In this document: piece after piece, positions 12,001 through 21,217 of the stretch
Position numbering within the stretch: position 1 is the first letter of the stretch
Layout of the letters: every line of letters begins with the position of its first letter
Assembly: GCF_000224145.3 (NCBI RefSeq)
Contig: NC_020176.2
Coordinates: 4,803,462-4,867,461 of the forward strand
Source: Ciona intestinalis
Lineage: Eukaryota; Chordata; Ascidiacea; Phlebobranchia; Cionidae
Direction of reading: 5' to 3'
Length of the DNA stretch: 64,000 nucleotides
Position numbers and translations under genes: made by a program
Notes under the pieces: generated by a model
What the model was told of the DNA's origin: nothing
Databases searched by the model: none
What the model saw: the letters and a program-made list of their open reading frames with translations, nothing else

Positions 12001-14227
12001 GTCCAAACCACTTTCTTTTTCACTGGTTGTGACTTTGAAGATAGAATAGATTTCTTAACAAATGAAGACTTGGAAGTGGTTGCTGAAGGTTCTTGGCTCA
12101 AAACCTCACTGTGTGGGGCGCTACAACTTTGTTTCTGTAAAATATATGGAAAAATATAATTTTAATAGATGGTAGTAGTTAGTAGTAGTATCTAGTATAT
12201 GTTATATGCTTGGCAGTTTGGCTGCTTGGGAAAGACAATTGCCAGCCAAACAAATTGTTATCCATACAGATAAAAGCAATTATTTACAAAGTTACATACA
12301 TGGTAACTCGAAAGCAGGCACGAGGTGTATGGAACAGAACACCCGTGTTATTATGACTGTTGTTGCCCCGCCATGCGAGGACAAATAAGTTACATACGTG
12401 GTAACTCGAAAGCGGGCACGAAGTGTATGAAACAGAACACCCGTGTTATTATGACTGTTGTTGCCCCGCTATGCGAGGACAAATAAGTTACATACGTGGT
12501 AACTCCTAAGCGGGCAAGTGGTGTACGAAACAGAATACCCGTGTTATTATGACTGTTGTTGCCCCGCCATGCGAGGATAAATAAGTTACATAAAGAAGTG
12601 TACGAAACAGAACACCTGTTATAACAACTGGCGTTATTCTGCCACACAAGGATAATATCATTCAAACAAAGTAAAATAGAAAGTAGTTCAATGCACAGGT
12701 TAAGATATAGCGTTACCATTCATCTCACCTTTTCAACAACTTGCTTTACTCGACATTTCTTCTCAGCTTTGTAATCACAAACTAAAATATAAAATTAGTT
12801 TAAACTTTGAACTATAGTAGGGTGGGGGAAGATAAGACACCTCTTTATTTTATATTTTATAAAAAGTGTATATTACTCTTAATGGCGCACACCTTGTCAA
12901 TATTTTGGGGTGCTGACAACTAAAGGTCAGCCGAAATTTACGTTTTACCGATAATCAGTATCGGTCAAAATGCGCGGATAATACATTGCTATATAAAATA
13001 GTTCGTGCGAAGATATTTTGTTTTATTTGCACTTACCTTTGGTTTCTACTGGAGTAGAAACGTTGGTCTGTGGGTTATACACAGTAGATTTACTATGGAC
13101 AACTAATGGGGTTCGATTGAGTTTTCTTGCTTGAGGTTGTTCTGCTACATCTTGGTGTTTGATTGACAGGTTGCTGGTCGTTGGAATTTTCCTCTGGGTA
13201 TCAGATATAGTGGTTGGGTAAGGGGGAGGTGGGGGTCTTATAGTAGACGTGGGTAAATACCCTGGTTGGTATATTATAGTAGAACCATTGGGGCAAAAAT
13301 TGGACCCAGTTGCGGGCTTTTTGGTAGGGGGTTCTAAAACTTCAGTATTGTGCAGGGTGTTGGGGTAATTAGGGTGAGATGGGAAATCCCCATGGTTGAG
13401 AATAGGGAACTGGTATTGGTTGCAGCGTAGTAAGCCCATATCTCCAGCGCTGTGAGCTCTTTTACGACTGTTGTGTAACTCCTGTAGGTGACATGGTATG
13501 TTTGATGTCCCGGAAGCGAATACGTCGTCGTTTTCATCTTCGTTGTTCATTTCCTGGTTGTCTTTAGAGTTGGCGATCACGCTTTCTGAGCAGAGAAAGT
13601 TTCGGAGACGCTGCTGCGGAAATATCGGCATTCTTCCATTAGGTGTCATGTAGAAGAAGGGAGCAGCGTTGGTCGGCATGGCAACGGGGTATCCGGGAAC
13701 GTAGTATGCCGGTTGACATGAAGATGAGTTGAACCGTTGGTAATATGGGTGAATGTGGCCGCTAGAGGGAGCTGTAGGATTACGGTTATCACAGTTGGTA
13801 TCGATCTGTGTCGAGTTGTGAGGTCCTGGGTTTTGAAGGTGAATGGTGGGGTTACCATGTTGAGTTGATCTCTGAAATAAAGATATATTTATGAATGTAA
13901 CTTATTTACCCTCGCGTGGGAGGCAGAGACAGTCATTATAACACACGTTGATATGCACGTTCTATTCTATATGGTTGCGGTCCTACAGCATGTCATGCCA
14001 CAGTTGGATTTTACAAATTTTTACAAAAAAAATTAAGAAATATTTACCGTGTCCTTAGGGTGGGCATTGAAAGAGTTGTAACTTTGATGACGAGTGTGTC
14101 TTGTCAATCCTTCGTTAGAATTATTGTTGGCATTCTCTGTAGGTTCATTCACGACCGTTCTTTTGCCTTGAAATCGAACTCTACGCTGTTGTAGCTTCTT
14201 TAGGTGTTGTAGTCTCGCTTTTTCCAT
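6058..14227 (-). CDS. STK40: STK40-type pseudokinase with long N-terminal extension (13 exons)
   Basis: Exons on the complement: 14048-14227, 13037-13871, 12729-12781, 11975-12134, 9771-9896, 9228-9313, 8879-9004, 8387-8590, 8085-8253, 7440-7584, 6740-6935, 6366-6498, 6058-6209. All junctions are GT-AG and in phase, giving 854 residues (human STK40 has 435). The kinase part follows human STK40 closely: GPFLIG, LLGNSPVKC, GKMLLHTEHSLLSLL, VVHRDLKLGNMVL, PAYISPDVLS, GKPSDMWSLGVVLYTMLYGQ. The DFG motif is replaced by NFC, as in human STK40, so it should be a pseudokinase scaffold; the vertebrate protein binds the COP1 ubiquitin ligase. QVVPDVDD and the C-terminal YDARPL segment are conserved. 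The first 444 or so residues are Pro/Asn/Ser-rich and have no counterpart in human STK40. Exons 3, 4 and part of 2 also occur at 10249-11583, probably as the other haplotype. Confidence 0.9.
6523..6660 (-). repeat. 97-bp family C repeats in an STK40 intron
   Basis: About one and a half units in reverse orientation (TAATGTTGGGGTAATGAGCC, then CTCACTGTGGGACCTCACTC), inside the intron 6499-6739. Confidence 0.8.
7040..7410 (+). repeat. Tandem array of 97-bp family C repeats
   Basis: CAACATTGTATATG recurs at 7118, 7215 and 7312, a spacing of 97 each time. About four units, inside the STK40 intron 6936-7439. Confidence 0.9.
7645..7825 (+). repeat. Two 98-bp family A repeat units
   Basis: The core GTCGTTATAACACGCGTGTT...CTCGTGCCCGCTTACGAG appears twice in tandem inside the STK40 intron 7585-8084. 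Each unit ends in TATGTAACTT. Confidence 0.85.
8285..8355 (+). repeat. Partial family C repeat
   Basis: A fragment with GGTGAGGTCCTAAAGTG and GGGACCTGGGATTTATTCCAG in the intron 8254-8386. Confidence 0.7.
8671..8814 (-). mobile_element. Family B MITE, truncated
   Basis: About 145 bp matching the MITE from TATATAGTAGTGTGGAAAAG to TTTGTTTACCACCAAA; the right terminus is missing. Lies in the STK40 intron 8591-8878. Confidence 0.8.
9549..9679. mobile_element. Short TIR element (GGCGTCGATTTTATA type)
   Basis: About 130 bp bounded by inverted ends TGGCGTCGATTTATA and TATAAAATCGACGCCA, inside the STK40 intron 9314-9770. No coding capacity; a MITE or a foldback element. Confidence 0.7.
10110..10172 (-). 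repeat. Partial family C repeat
   Basis: GAGCAAAACCTGGCCTAAATCCCAGGTCCACAACAAGAACCTCACCC-type fragment in reverse orientation. It is repeated at 11836-11898 in the other copy of the block. Confidence 0.7.
10563..10920 (-). repeat. Tandem array of 98-bp family A repeats
   Basis: AAGTTACAT begins units at 10563, 10661, 10759 and 10857, an exact period of 98. The unit contains AACAGAACACCCGTGTTATTA and CCCCGCCATGCGAGGA. The last unit is shorter and diverged. Open frames in the array are by-products of the repeat. Confidence 0.92.
11087..11139 (+). mobile_element. Terminal fragment of family B MITE
   Basis: TATAGTAGGGTGGGGGAAGA followed by about 30 related bases. The same fragment occurs at 12813-12865 in the other copy of the block. 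Confidence 0.75.
11584..11708. other. Assembly gap (125 N)
   Basis: A run of 125 N between the two copies of the STK40 block, interrupting the proximal copy of exon 2. Confidence 0.95.
11836..11898 (-). repeat. Partial family C repeat, second copy of block
   Basis: Counterpart of 10110-10172, at the constant offset of the duplicated block. Confidence 0.65.
12289..12646 (-). repeat. Tandem array of 98-bp family A repeats, second copy
   Basis: Same array as at 10563-10920, offset by 1726 bases. Inside an STK40 intron. Confidence 0.9.
12813..12865 (+). mobile_element. Terminal fragment of family B MITE, second copy
   Basis: Counterpart of 11087-11139 in the duplicated block. Confidence 0.7.
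13885..14015 (+). repeat. Family A fragment joined to family C fragment
   Basis: GAATGTAACTTATTTACCCTCGC...CATTATAACACACGTTG (family A) runs directly into ATATGCACGTTCTATTCTATATGG...GGTCCTACAGC (family C), in the first STK40 intron. Confidence 0.75.
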
Positions 14228-14759
14228 GTTTTAGAATGTTATTATTGCTAAAAAAACACACCAACTTCACATTTTCTATCAAAACAATGCAAAAAGTGCT
14301 GTCCGCGCCTTTCTCTATTCACTAACAATATGAGAATTGTTACCGTCATGCACTGATAATTTGGTCATTTAAATGGAAACATTTGGGGACAACAGAAGTT
14401 AAGGACTTGTTTAACAGTTATTTATTTCATTTTAGACAAAATAGGTACATGAAACAATATATTGTTTTATTTACAAAACCAATAGATGTTGTCATTATAT
14501 TTTAAAACGATCTTTGTTTGTGTATAATAAACAACTGAGATACTGCAATTGTTCAAATGTGCAGTAATATTCAAATGCATACGGTTTTACAAATTATATT
14601 ATGCCATTTCAAGGCCCGCGAGATACAAAACGCTTTAATATCTATTCTGTCTTCGGCTTTGCGATGGTTGCTAATGTAAATAACATGCAGTACTTCTTCT
14701 TTTGCTTTGAAAGGTACAAAAAGTATTAAAAGGTCGATTTTAGATGTTCCGTGTACGAA
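14228..14759. other. Divergent intergenic spacer STK40 / GT8-like gene
   Basis: About 530 AT-rich bases between two divergently transcribed genes, so it should hold both promoters. No clear TATA box was identified. A short ATG-initiated frame at 14743 overlaps the downstream start codon out of frame. Confidence 0.5.
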
Positions 14760-15920
14760 ATGGAATCTTGGCGTAATTTTAGAAACGAAGTGTACGATTT
14801 AGACCGGCGAGAGCTTATTTCTTTGAGCTCTTTAAAGCAATGGACGTTTTCCATAGTTTTGGCCATTCTAGTTTTCATGTACACATGGAAATGGGCATTT
14901 CCGAAGCCGAATTACGACCATTATCCTGAAGCTTTGAGACCGAGCGATTCTCAAATACGTCAACATGAATTTGCACTACGTATGGGTGTAGCCCGTCGAA
15001 TGCAGCTTAAAGAAATGAACATTGTAGTTTTTGCATGCGATTCTCACGTCCAAAACGACGCTGCACATGACGCTCTTGTTACAATGAAATCCGCTGCTAT
15101 ACTCACGTCTAAAATCGTGCATTTTCATATCTTTACAGAAGACAGACTGTACCATATTTTTATGTCTGAATTGGACAAGTGGCCTAACAAAATTAAACAC
15201 AGAGTTGCGTTTCATTTTCACCATGCAACATATCCTGAATCTATTTTCCAACTAAACAACACTTTTGACACTTCTTCTTGCCAACTGTCATTTCTTTTCT
15301 TGCCTAATATTCTCTCTAAATTAGAGCATGTTATTTACGTCAAAAGTGGGTCTATATTTCTAACTAGCCCCGACAGTTTGTGGGGAAATTTACTAGAATA
15401 TACAGAGCATAATGCTATATCACTTTTACCGCTGTATAAAAAAGAACAAAGCTCTAAAAAGCAGGAAAATGATCAAGTAATCCAGCAAATTTTCCACTCT
15501 GATATAATGCTTTTTGACATGGCAAGAATTAGGGAAACTGTATTTGAAATCCCTATTCAAAAACAAGGCAGTGATTTCCCAATTACGAGAGAGAATTATG
15601 GTACAATTAAAACAACATGGCAGCCTTATATGTTGCTTACTGTTTGCAAACTATTTGAAAATTGGTTCAAGTCTCCTGCAAAAGATATTTTAAATATCAT
15701 CGCCTTTTTTAACCCAGATGTAGTGAACCAACTACCTTGTTCTTGGGGTTGCAATGATGCTTCACAGTACCTTCTTACACCTCACAATAACATTGCTGAT
15801 AAACAGTTTTACAATCGTGTCCGATGCCTAATTAATGCTGTTGACTTCAAAAACATGAGCTCAACCGTGTTGAAGTTAGAATCATTCTTTTTAAAATGGT
15901 ATAACTATGCTTTGTGTTAA
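14760..15920 (+). CDS. GXYLT-like (GT8) type II membrane protein, catalytic motifs lost
   Basis: A single-exon ORF of 386 residues from the first in-frame ATG (a GTG lies 9 bases upstream). A signal anchor at residues 29-44 indicates a type II Golgi-type protein. The lumenal part aligns with glucoside xylosyltransferases GXYLT1/2, which add xylose to O-glucose on Notch EGF repeats: MKSAAILTSKIVHFHIFTED, LDKWP, FLPNILSKLEHVIYV, IMLFDMARIRE, DILNIIAFFNPD. However, the family's metal-binding DTD is KSG (195-197), NSG is HSD, GDQD is PAKD and the HGNRG block is not preserved. An AATAAA lies at 16195. The frame is intact, so it is probably an expressed non-catalytic relative. It may have come from a retrocopy because it lacks introns. 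Confidence 0.83.
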   Translation: MESWRNFRNEVYDLDRRELISLSSLKQWTFSIVLAILVFMYTWKWAFPKPNYDHYPEALRPSDSQIRQHEFALRMGVARRMQLKEMNIVVFACDSHVQNDAAHDALVTMKSAAILTSKIVHFHIFTEDRLYHIFMSELDKWPNKIKHRVAFHFHHATYPESIFQLNNTFDTSSCQLSFLFLPNILSKLEHVIYVKSGSIFLTSPDSLWGNLLEYTEHNAISLLPLYKKEQSSKKQENDQVIQQIFHSDIMLFDMARIRETVFEIPIQKQGSDFPITRENYGTIKTTWQPYMLLTVCKLFENWFKSPAKDILNIIAFFNPDVVNQLPCSWGCNDASQYLLTPHNNIADKQFYNRVRCLINAVDFKNMSSTVLKLESFFLKWYNYALC

Positions 15921-16647
15921 GGTTTTTGATAAATTCATGCGATTTTTGCACAATTTTTAAAGCTGTATAATAATTAGAACGCTTCTTTTTTATAGCTAGG
16001 TCATGACAGTAATTTTAAAATGTTTTATAAGCTTTATATTACTACCTAGTACCTACCATGTGTCAACTTAAAAAAATAGACTGTTTTAAATTCCTTGTGT
16101 ATGTATAATGTTTGTTTTATGATGTTTTCATATATTTCTTTCGAATCAAGGTGCTTTATTTAATTTCTTGCAATGTACTTAGTAATATAGATACAATAAA
16201 AGGAATGAATGTAACTTTTATCTTTGAGTAACAGCAACAGTTGTTATAACACAGGTGTTGTTTCATACACCTTGTGCGAGGTCACCATGTATATACCTTA
16301 TTTATCCTCGCGAGGCAATGATAGTCGTTATAACACAGGCGTTCTATTTTACACAAGAAGGCCCAAGTTTAGGTTACATAAGAAACACAACTCATCATGG
16401 AAAATTTTCTCATCTTTTATTAAAAACCGTTTCGTTTTATAAAGCCATGTTAGAATGATTGTAAATTGTCACAATAGCGGACCAGCAGCATTACTTCAGC
16501 ACAAAATTTCCAGAATTTGGGTGACAATCCCCATTTTGAATTGATACAAAAAACTTTGGGTCAACTGCTAAAATATAGTTGAATGAAAACATGTGAAATG
16601 TTTCTTCTTTGTTGATCAATAATCACGATTCATTACAAACAAGTCTG
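15921..16647. other. Spacer between converging GT8-like and SAP18 genes
   Basis: Holds the 3' UTR and AATAAA (16195) of the GT8-like gene, one family A repeat and the 3' end of SAP18. No other gene was seen. Confidence 0.5.
16205..16345 (+). repeat. Family A repeat, about one and a half units
   Basis: GTTATAACACAGGTGTTGTTTCATACACCTTGTGC, then TATTTATCCTCGCG and GTCGTTATAACACAGGCGTT. Confidence 0.8.
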
Positions 16648-17754
16648 TTAATACCGCTGCTGCCTTTGATCTCGCGGCAGTGAAATTGCTATGTCCATAA
16701 AATTTCCGATTTGGAATTTTTGAGAAGCGAGACTAATGGCGTCATCAGGGCCCTTATGCCCGCCGACGGTCTGTCCAATGTCCTTTAACCTGCAGCATAA
16801 GGAAGTGTCATGTTATTGTTACAATTCCCTCTTTGGGAAGCATAATATTTAGATAGCTATATGATAATATATCCTGTGTTATATGATAATACTAATGGTG
16901 TAGATAATACTTAATGTGTTACAGTAATTGTAACTATTACAATACATAAACTGTTTCTACCCAGTTTTATAAGGGTGAGGTCCTTTGGTAAGCCACACCT
17001 AAAGCCAGATACTTGTTGCCCAGTATCTTCTGTATGAGTGAAGTCTCCAGTGAGGCGTGGTATGTAGGCTTATTAGTCCATTACCCTTTTTTATTCCTTA
17101 TCAATCAGACCCTAATGATGGCAAAGTATAATCAATGCACAGTAATACCTGTATCTGCCCATGGTCCCAGGATATACTGCAGCAAACTTGAATGTGGTCC
17201 CCTTTCTTCTTGCATCTGGTCGTACTTCTTTGACTAAGCTTGTTAATTCTTTAAGTGTGGCATCCATCCTGGAAAAACAACAGTGGTTATCATGCCTGCC
17301 TCTAACCCAGAGTTAATGGGTTCAAGGCTTGTCGTATAAAATCCCCAAAAATAATCACCCACTAAGTAACACACATGGTAACACGTAAGCTGACATGAGG
17401 TGTATGAAACAGAACACCCATGTTATAACGACTGTCATTGCCCTACCATGCAAGGATAAATAAGTTACATACATGGTAACTTGTATGCGAGCAGGAGGTG
17501 TACCATGAGAGGATAAATAAATGACATTGATTTCCCATATACCATGTATATATTTGAAGTTCATTTCCTGGCAACGAGGTTCTTGAAAATTCTTCCATTC
17601 TATGATGTCTACCGTTGTCTGAAACGAACACACGAAGCAGTAGAGGGCACGTCTTTTCCCGGTCGACCGGTTTGGTCTCTATGACCTTCTCGGGCACCAC
17701 TGGTGCATCTTGTGCAACACTGCGCAATCTGTCTTCAATTCTACCTTGAGGCAT
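16648..17754 (-). CDS. SAP18: SAP18, Sin3/ASAP complex subunit (3 exons)
   Basis: Exons on the complement: 17543-17754, 17149-17268, 16648-16789; all junctions are in phase, giving 157 residues (human 153). SAP18 is a ubiquitin-fold protein of the Sin3-HDAC corepressor and of the ASAP and PSAP splicing-linked complexes (nucleus). Diagnostic segments are VDREKTCPLLLRVFVSDNGR, HHRMEEFSR, ELQIYTWMDATLKELTSLVK, RKGTTFKFA and SQKFQIGNFMDIAI. The C-terminal tail is Gln/Arg-rich and shorter in proline than in vertebrates. The first intron (17269-17542) contains family A repeats. Very confident assignment. Confidence 0.96.
16970..17075 (+). repeat. Diverged family C repeats in SAP18 intron 2
   Basis: TATAAGGGTGAGGTCCTTTGG and TGTATGAGTGAAGTCTCCAG resemble successive family C units. 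Confidence 0.6.
17360..17530 (-). repeat. Family A repeats in SAP18 intron 1
   Basis: Two adjoining units with GGTGTATGAAACAGAACACC, ATGCAAGGATAAATAAGTTA and ACATACATGGTAACTTG. Confidence 0.85.
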
Positions 17755-18486
17755 CTTAACTTAAAATCCCTATGACCTAACGAGAAAAAGTGCGAAAAAT
17801 AGAAACATTATACAAGCTTAAAATAGAAACAATATACAATTTAATATAGAAACATTATATTAGCGGACTTTTAAACAACTCATGCAAGTTTTTATATGCC
17901 CATTTCGTACATTAACTAACATAATACCAATATCTATAAAACACATATTAAAGACTGAATTTCACAGATCGATTGTAGTTTAACAATGACCATTATATTT
18001 TAACAATGAAACCATGCATTTAAAAGATTGTACGAAAAAAAATGACAGAAAAATAAACTTCTATACAAATAGTCAAATACCAGTAAAAACATACAACTCA
18101 AAAAAGTCACAATTACAACTTAGCCACAAGTGTGTTTTAAACTGTCATTTTTTAATCTTATTTTGGGCTGTAAGACGTGACATGTGACAGTGCTGTTATT
18201 TTGGATTTTATCTTAAGAAATGTACAAGGAAATAAATATTTAAAGTTATAAATGTTTTAAACATGTTTGTTTGCATAATTTAAACTGCCAATTGTTTACG
18301 TTTTTATTTAGGTTTTGAGATAACGCCATTTTAACTTTTATCTTAAGAGATTTATTTACAATAAATGTTTGTTTAGTTTTATTTAGGCATTTTTAAACAT
18401 GTGCGTTTACATTATTTAAGATGTAGTCTGTACAATTTTATTTAGGTTGTAAGATTTAACAGTCGTTCTATTTAAGATTTCATGTT
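17755..18486. other. Upstream spacer of SAP18
   Basis: Very AT-rich; presumably the SAP18 promoter lies near its left end. No motif could be named with confidence. Confidence 0.4.
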
Positions 18487-18741
18487 ATGAGAACTAAAAC
18501 TTGTGTGGAAGCGAACACGGAAACACGCAAAGATGGAAACAATAACAATAATATTGCAAAACCACAAGAGCTGGATTTATCCTTTAAAAGTTTTACTCAA
18601 ACTATTTTCAGTAGAATTAAAATATGGGCTTGTTTTAAAGATTTGGCAACTAAAAGGCAGAAACAGCTAGAGAGAACATGGCATGCCTATGGTTTGGTAC
18701 ATAAACTGGTTTTAACAAGTTGGAAAAATATTTCGTTGTGA
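18487..18741 (+). CDS. Unassigned small ORF, 84 residues
   Basis: An ATG-initiated frame with an Asn run (residues 19-23), a basic C-terminal half and no signal peptide, membrane segment or recognised domain. It is divergent from SAP18 and about 730 bases from it. It stands out only because the surroundings are very AT-rich. Could be a real small gene or chance. Confidence 0.22.
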   Translation: MRTKTCVEANTETRKDGNNNNNIAKPQELDLSFKSFTQTIFSRIKIWACFKDLATKRQKQLERTWHAYGLVHKLVLTSWKNISL

Positions 18742-20121
18742 AAAGTTGGAAAAGCCTTAACTCGTAAATATTAGTAGACAACATGGACTGACAAAGCCAA
18801 AATTATTGGAGGGTAAAATGACAATTTTCACCCTAATATAATATTGCTATTTTGTGTTTTAATGATTTGTTGCAAATTAAATGACTTTGAGGGGGAATTT
18901 TAAAATTAGGTTTTAGATTAAAAACTGGGATATTTTAGACATTTTGCTCCAAATCAAACAAAGGCACTGTTGTAATATTTGATTGACAATGCAAAAAAAT
19001 ATATGTCAGTTTTAAAAATTAAGCGACAATTTAACAATTAATAATTTCAACATAATTAGTGCAAAAAAAACCAAACCTGGGGTGGAAGTGTGGGCTATCC
19101 TTGCCTCCCCTGAATTTTATAAAGTTTGGTGCCTATGAATAGTAGTGCAACAATATTTGAAAGTTCAAAAAATATCAACTTTAGAACAGTGTCTGTCTAT
19201 TATGCTATTATTATCATTACGCACCAGTTATAAATATTTTGTTTTAGAAACGCAACTGTTGCAAATAGACTAGTTCTAAGGTGTAAAACAGGATACACAA
19301 AAACCATTCAAAAAACTGCTAAGTTGCAAAGTTAGTAAGCAAAGGGGACTTATGACATCATAAAGCAAATACGTTAATCATTATGAAGCGATAATTACAA
19401 GAATATACATAAAGATTGTTCATTCAAAGATAGCCTGATAAAATATACTCTTAATAAAATGAACAAAATATAAAAGACAACTTTGTTCTGAGTTAAAATT
19501 CCTAATCATATATCTGCCATTACTTAACTATTAGGAGTTAAAATTCTTATATTGACTGTTTAAAAAAACCTCCTAAATTTCAAAGTACCTCCCAAAGTAA
19601 AAGTCAACTAAATATTAAAGGTACAGAAGCTTGGTGGGTGTAAAATTATAAACATTTAGAAAAAAAAAGCTTTTACATTATTAATATGGTCAAACTAACT
19701 CAAACATTTGAGCTTAAAATTCGTCTTGGTATTTAAAAGTAACTATTATATTCTTATAGCTAATTGGAAGCAAACATGCATTACAATAATGCATGAAATC
19801 AGTGGCGCAGCCAAAAAAAAAATAAGAGGGGCGGGTTTAATAAAAAAATTTCAAATTTTTTTTTTTTAATTATTTTTTTTTTTGGTTTAAAAGGGCAGGG
19901 TCGCGGGTCGCTACCCCCTAAACCCCCCTGGCTGCGCCACTGCATGAAATTATAATACCGTGGGTATGCTGTGGTTTGGAAACAGCATATGCATAAAGTT
20001 ACATAATACACAAAAATCCAACAATATGCCAAAAAATACAACTGATTCTAATCCAATAAAAATAAACAAATAAAATTAAGCATTTAGGCCAGTGCACATA
20101 TGTATCGTCTTTAAGGAATTT
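18742..20121. other. AT-rich spacer before p38
   Basis: Apart from the foldback element at 19799-19943, no gene was seen. A piece near 19075-19135 (CTCCCCTGAATTTTATAAAG) looks like a fragment of a gray-area TIR element. Confidence 0.4.
19799..19943. mobile_element. Foldback MITE with AGTGGCGCAGCCA ends
   Basis: About 145 bp bounded by AGTGGCGCAGCCA and TGGCTGCGCCACT, with an A/T-homopolymer interior. Such 'not-coding' TIR elements are common in many animals. Confidence 0.8.
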
Positions 20122-21217
20122 TCACTGGAAATCAGCGATAAGATCCGGCGAAAATTCAAAGTTTATAATCTCATCGTACGCTAGCTGTTTCCATTCATCA
20201 ATCGATATTTCTGCGTCTTCGTAAGATTTGTCGTACAGTGGGGCGCTCGGTTCATCATCGGGGTCGTGGAACTTCTCAAGGTAGGGGTGTTGTAGCGCTT
20301 CGCTGGCAGTTAGTCGGCAATCAGTGTCAAGCACCAGCATTCTTTCAAGCAGGTCCACGGCTTTGGGGTTGGCGCCGACAAAAACATTGACAAATTCCTT
20401 CTTAGGGATTATGGGAAGCGTTTTGATGAAATTTCTCGCCGATTGCGAGATTATTTTCTCCAATAAATCCTCTCTCGGCGTCCCGCAAAGATTCATTATT
20501 GACTTTAACTGGTCAATATGATCAGAGCCTGGGAATAGGGTCTTTCCAGTGAGCAGCTCGGCCATAATGCAACCAACAGACCATAGATCTACAGTCTGGT
20601 TGTAGTGCATCCAGTTTAACATAATTTCAGGCGCTCTATACCATCGCGTTGCAACGTATCCGGTCATTTGGTCATCTGTGAGTCTAGCCAGACCAAAGTC
20701 AAGAATTTTCAGTTCACAGTCTTCGTTCACTGCTATATTGCTTGGTTTGAGATCTCGATGTATGATCCCTGCAGAGTGAATGTACTTCAAACCCCTTAGG
20801 ATTTGATAAATTAAAAACTGGACGTGGTCGTCTGTCAACTTCTGTGATTTTATGATCTGGTTAAGGTCTGCACCCATTAAGTGTGTGACGAGGTACATGT
20901 CCGTGAATCCCTCCAATGTAGTAGCTGGTGTGAAGACGTCCAACAGCCCGATAACATTCTCATGATGCATGTGTTTCAGTAACCTCAGTTCCCTGTATGT
21001 TCGCTTAGCGTGCGTCACAGATTGAAACGGTCTTGCCAACTTTTTGACGGCCATTCTCATTTTAAGCTCAGAGTTATAAGTAGAACACACACTCCCATAA
21101 GCACCGCAGCCTATGGGGATCAAGTCCTCATACTTTAGAAGGAACCTCCCAGTCAGTTTTATTCAACTCATAATGGTTGAACGTTATGCTCGCCATGTTG
21201 TTTGTCATTTCAGCCAT
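20122..21217 (-). CDS. MAPK14: p38 MAP kinase (MAPK14 type), single exon, one frame break near the start
   Basis: 333 residues open from 21123 to the stop at 20122, plus 26 N-terminal residues in another frame starting at the ATG at 21217 (MAEMTNN... [12 protein letters not shown]). Together they would equal 359 residues (human p38alpha 360). Visible are GCGAYGSVC (P-loop), AVKK (ATP lysine), THLMGAD with the Thr gatekeeper, [14 protein letters not shown], and the TGY activation motif, at positions matching human T180/Y182 when 26 is added. p38 kinases transmit stress signals from MKK3/6 to nuclear and cytosolic substrates. One extra G near 21133 separates the two frames. All else is intact, so a base error in the assembly is the simplest cause; an inactivated allele is possible. 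No introns, unlike vertebrate p38 genes. Confidence 0.92.

Noticed and set aside
14751-14759. GTG as start codon of the GT8-like gene
   Set aside because: A eukaryotic start at the ATG 9 bases on is the simpler choice and loses only three residues.
21115-21140. A tiny intron explaining the p38 frame change
   Set aside because: Removing GTATGAG...CCCATAG would be only 23 nt, would delete conserved residues and would not restore the frame.
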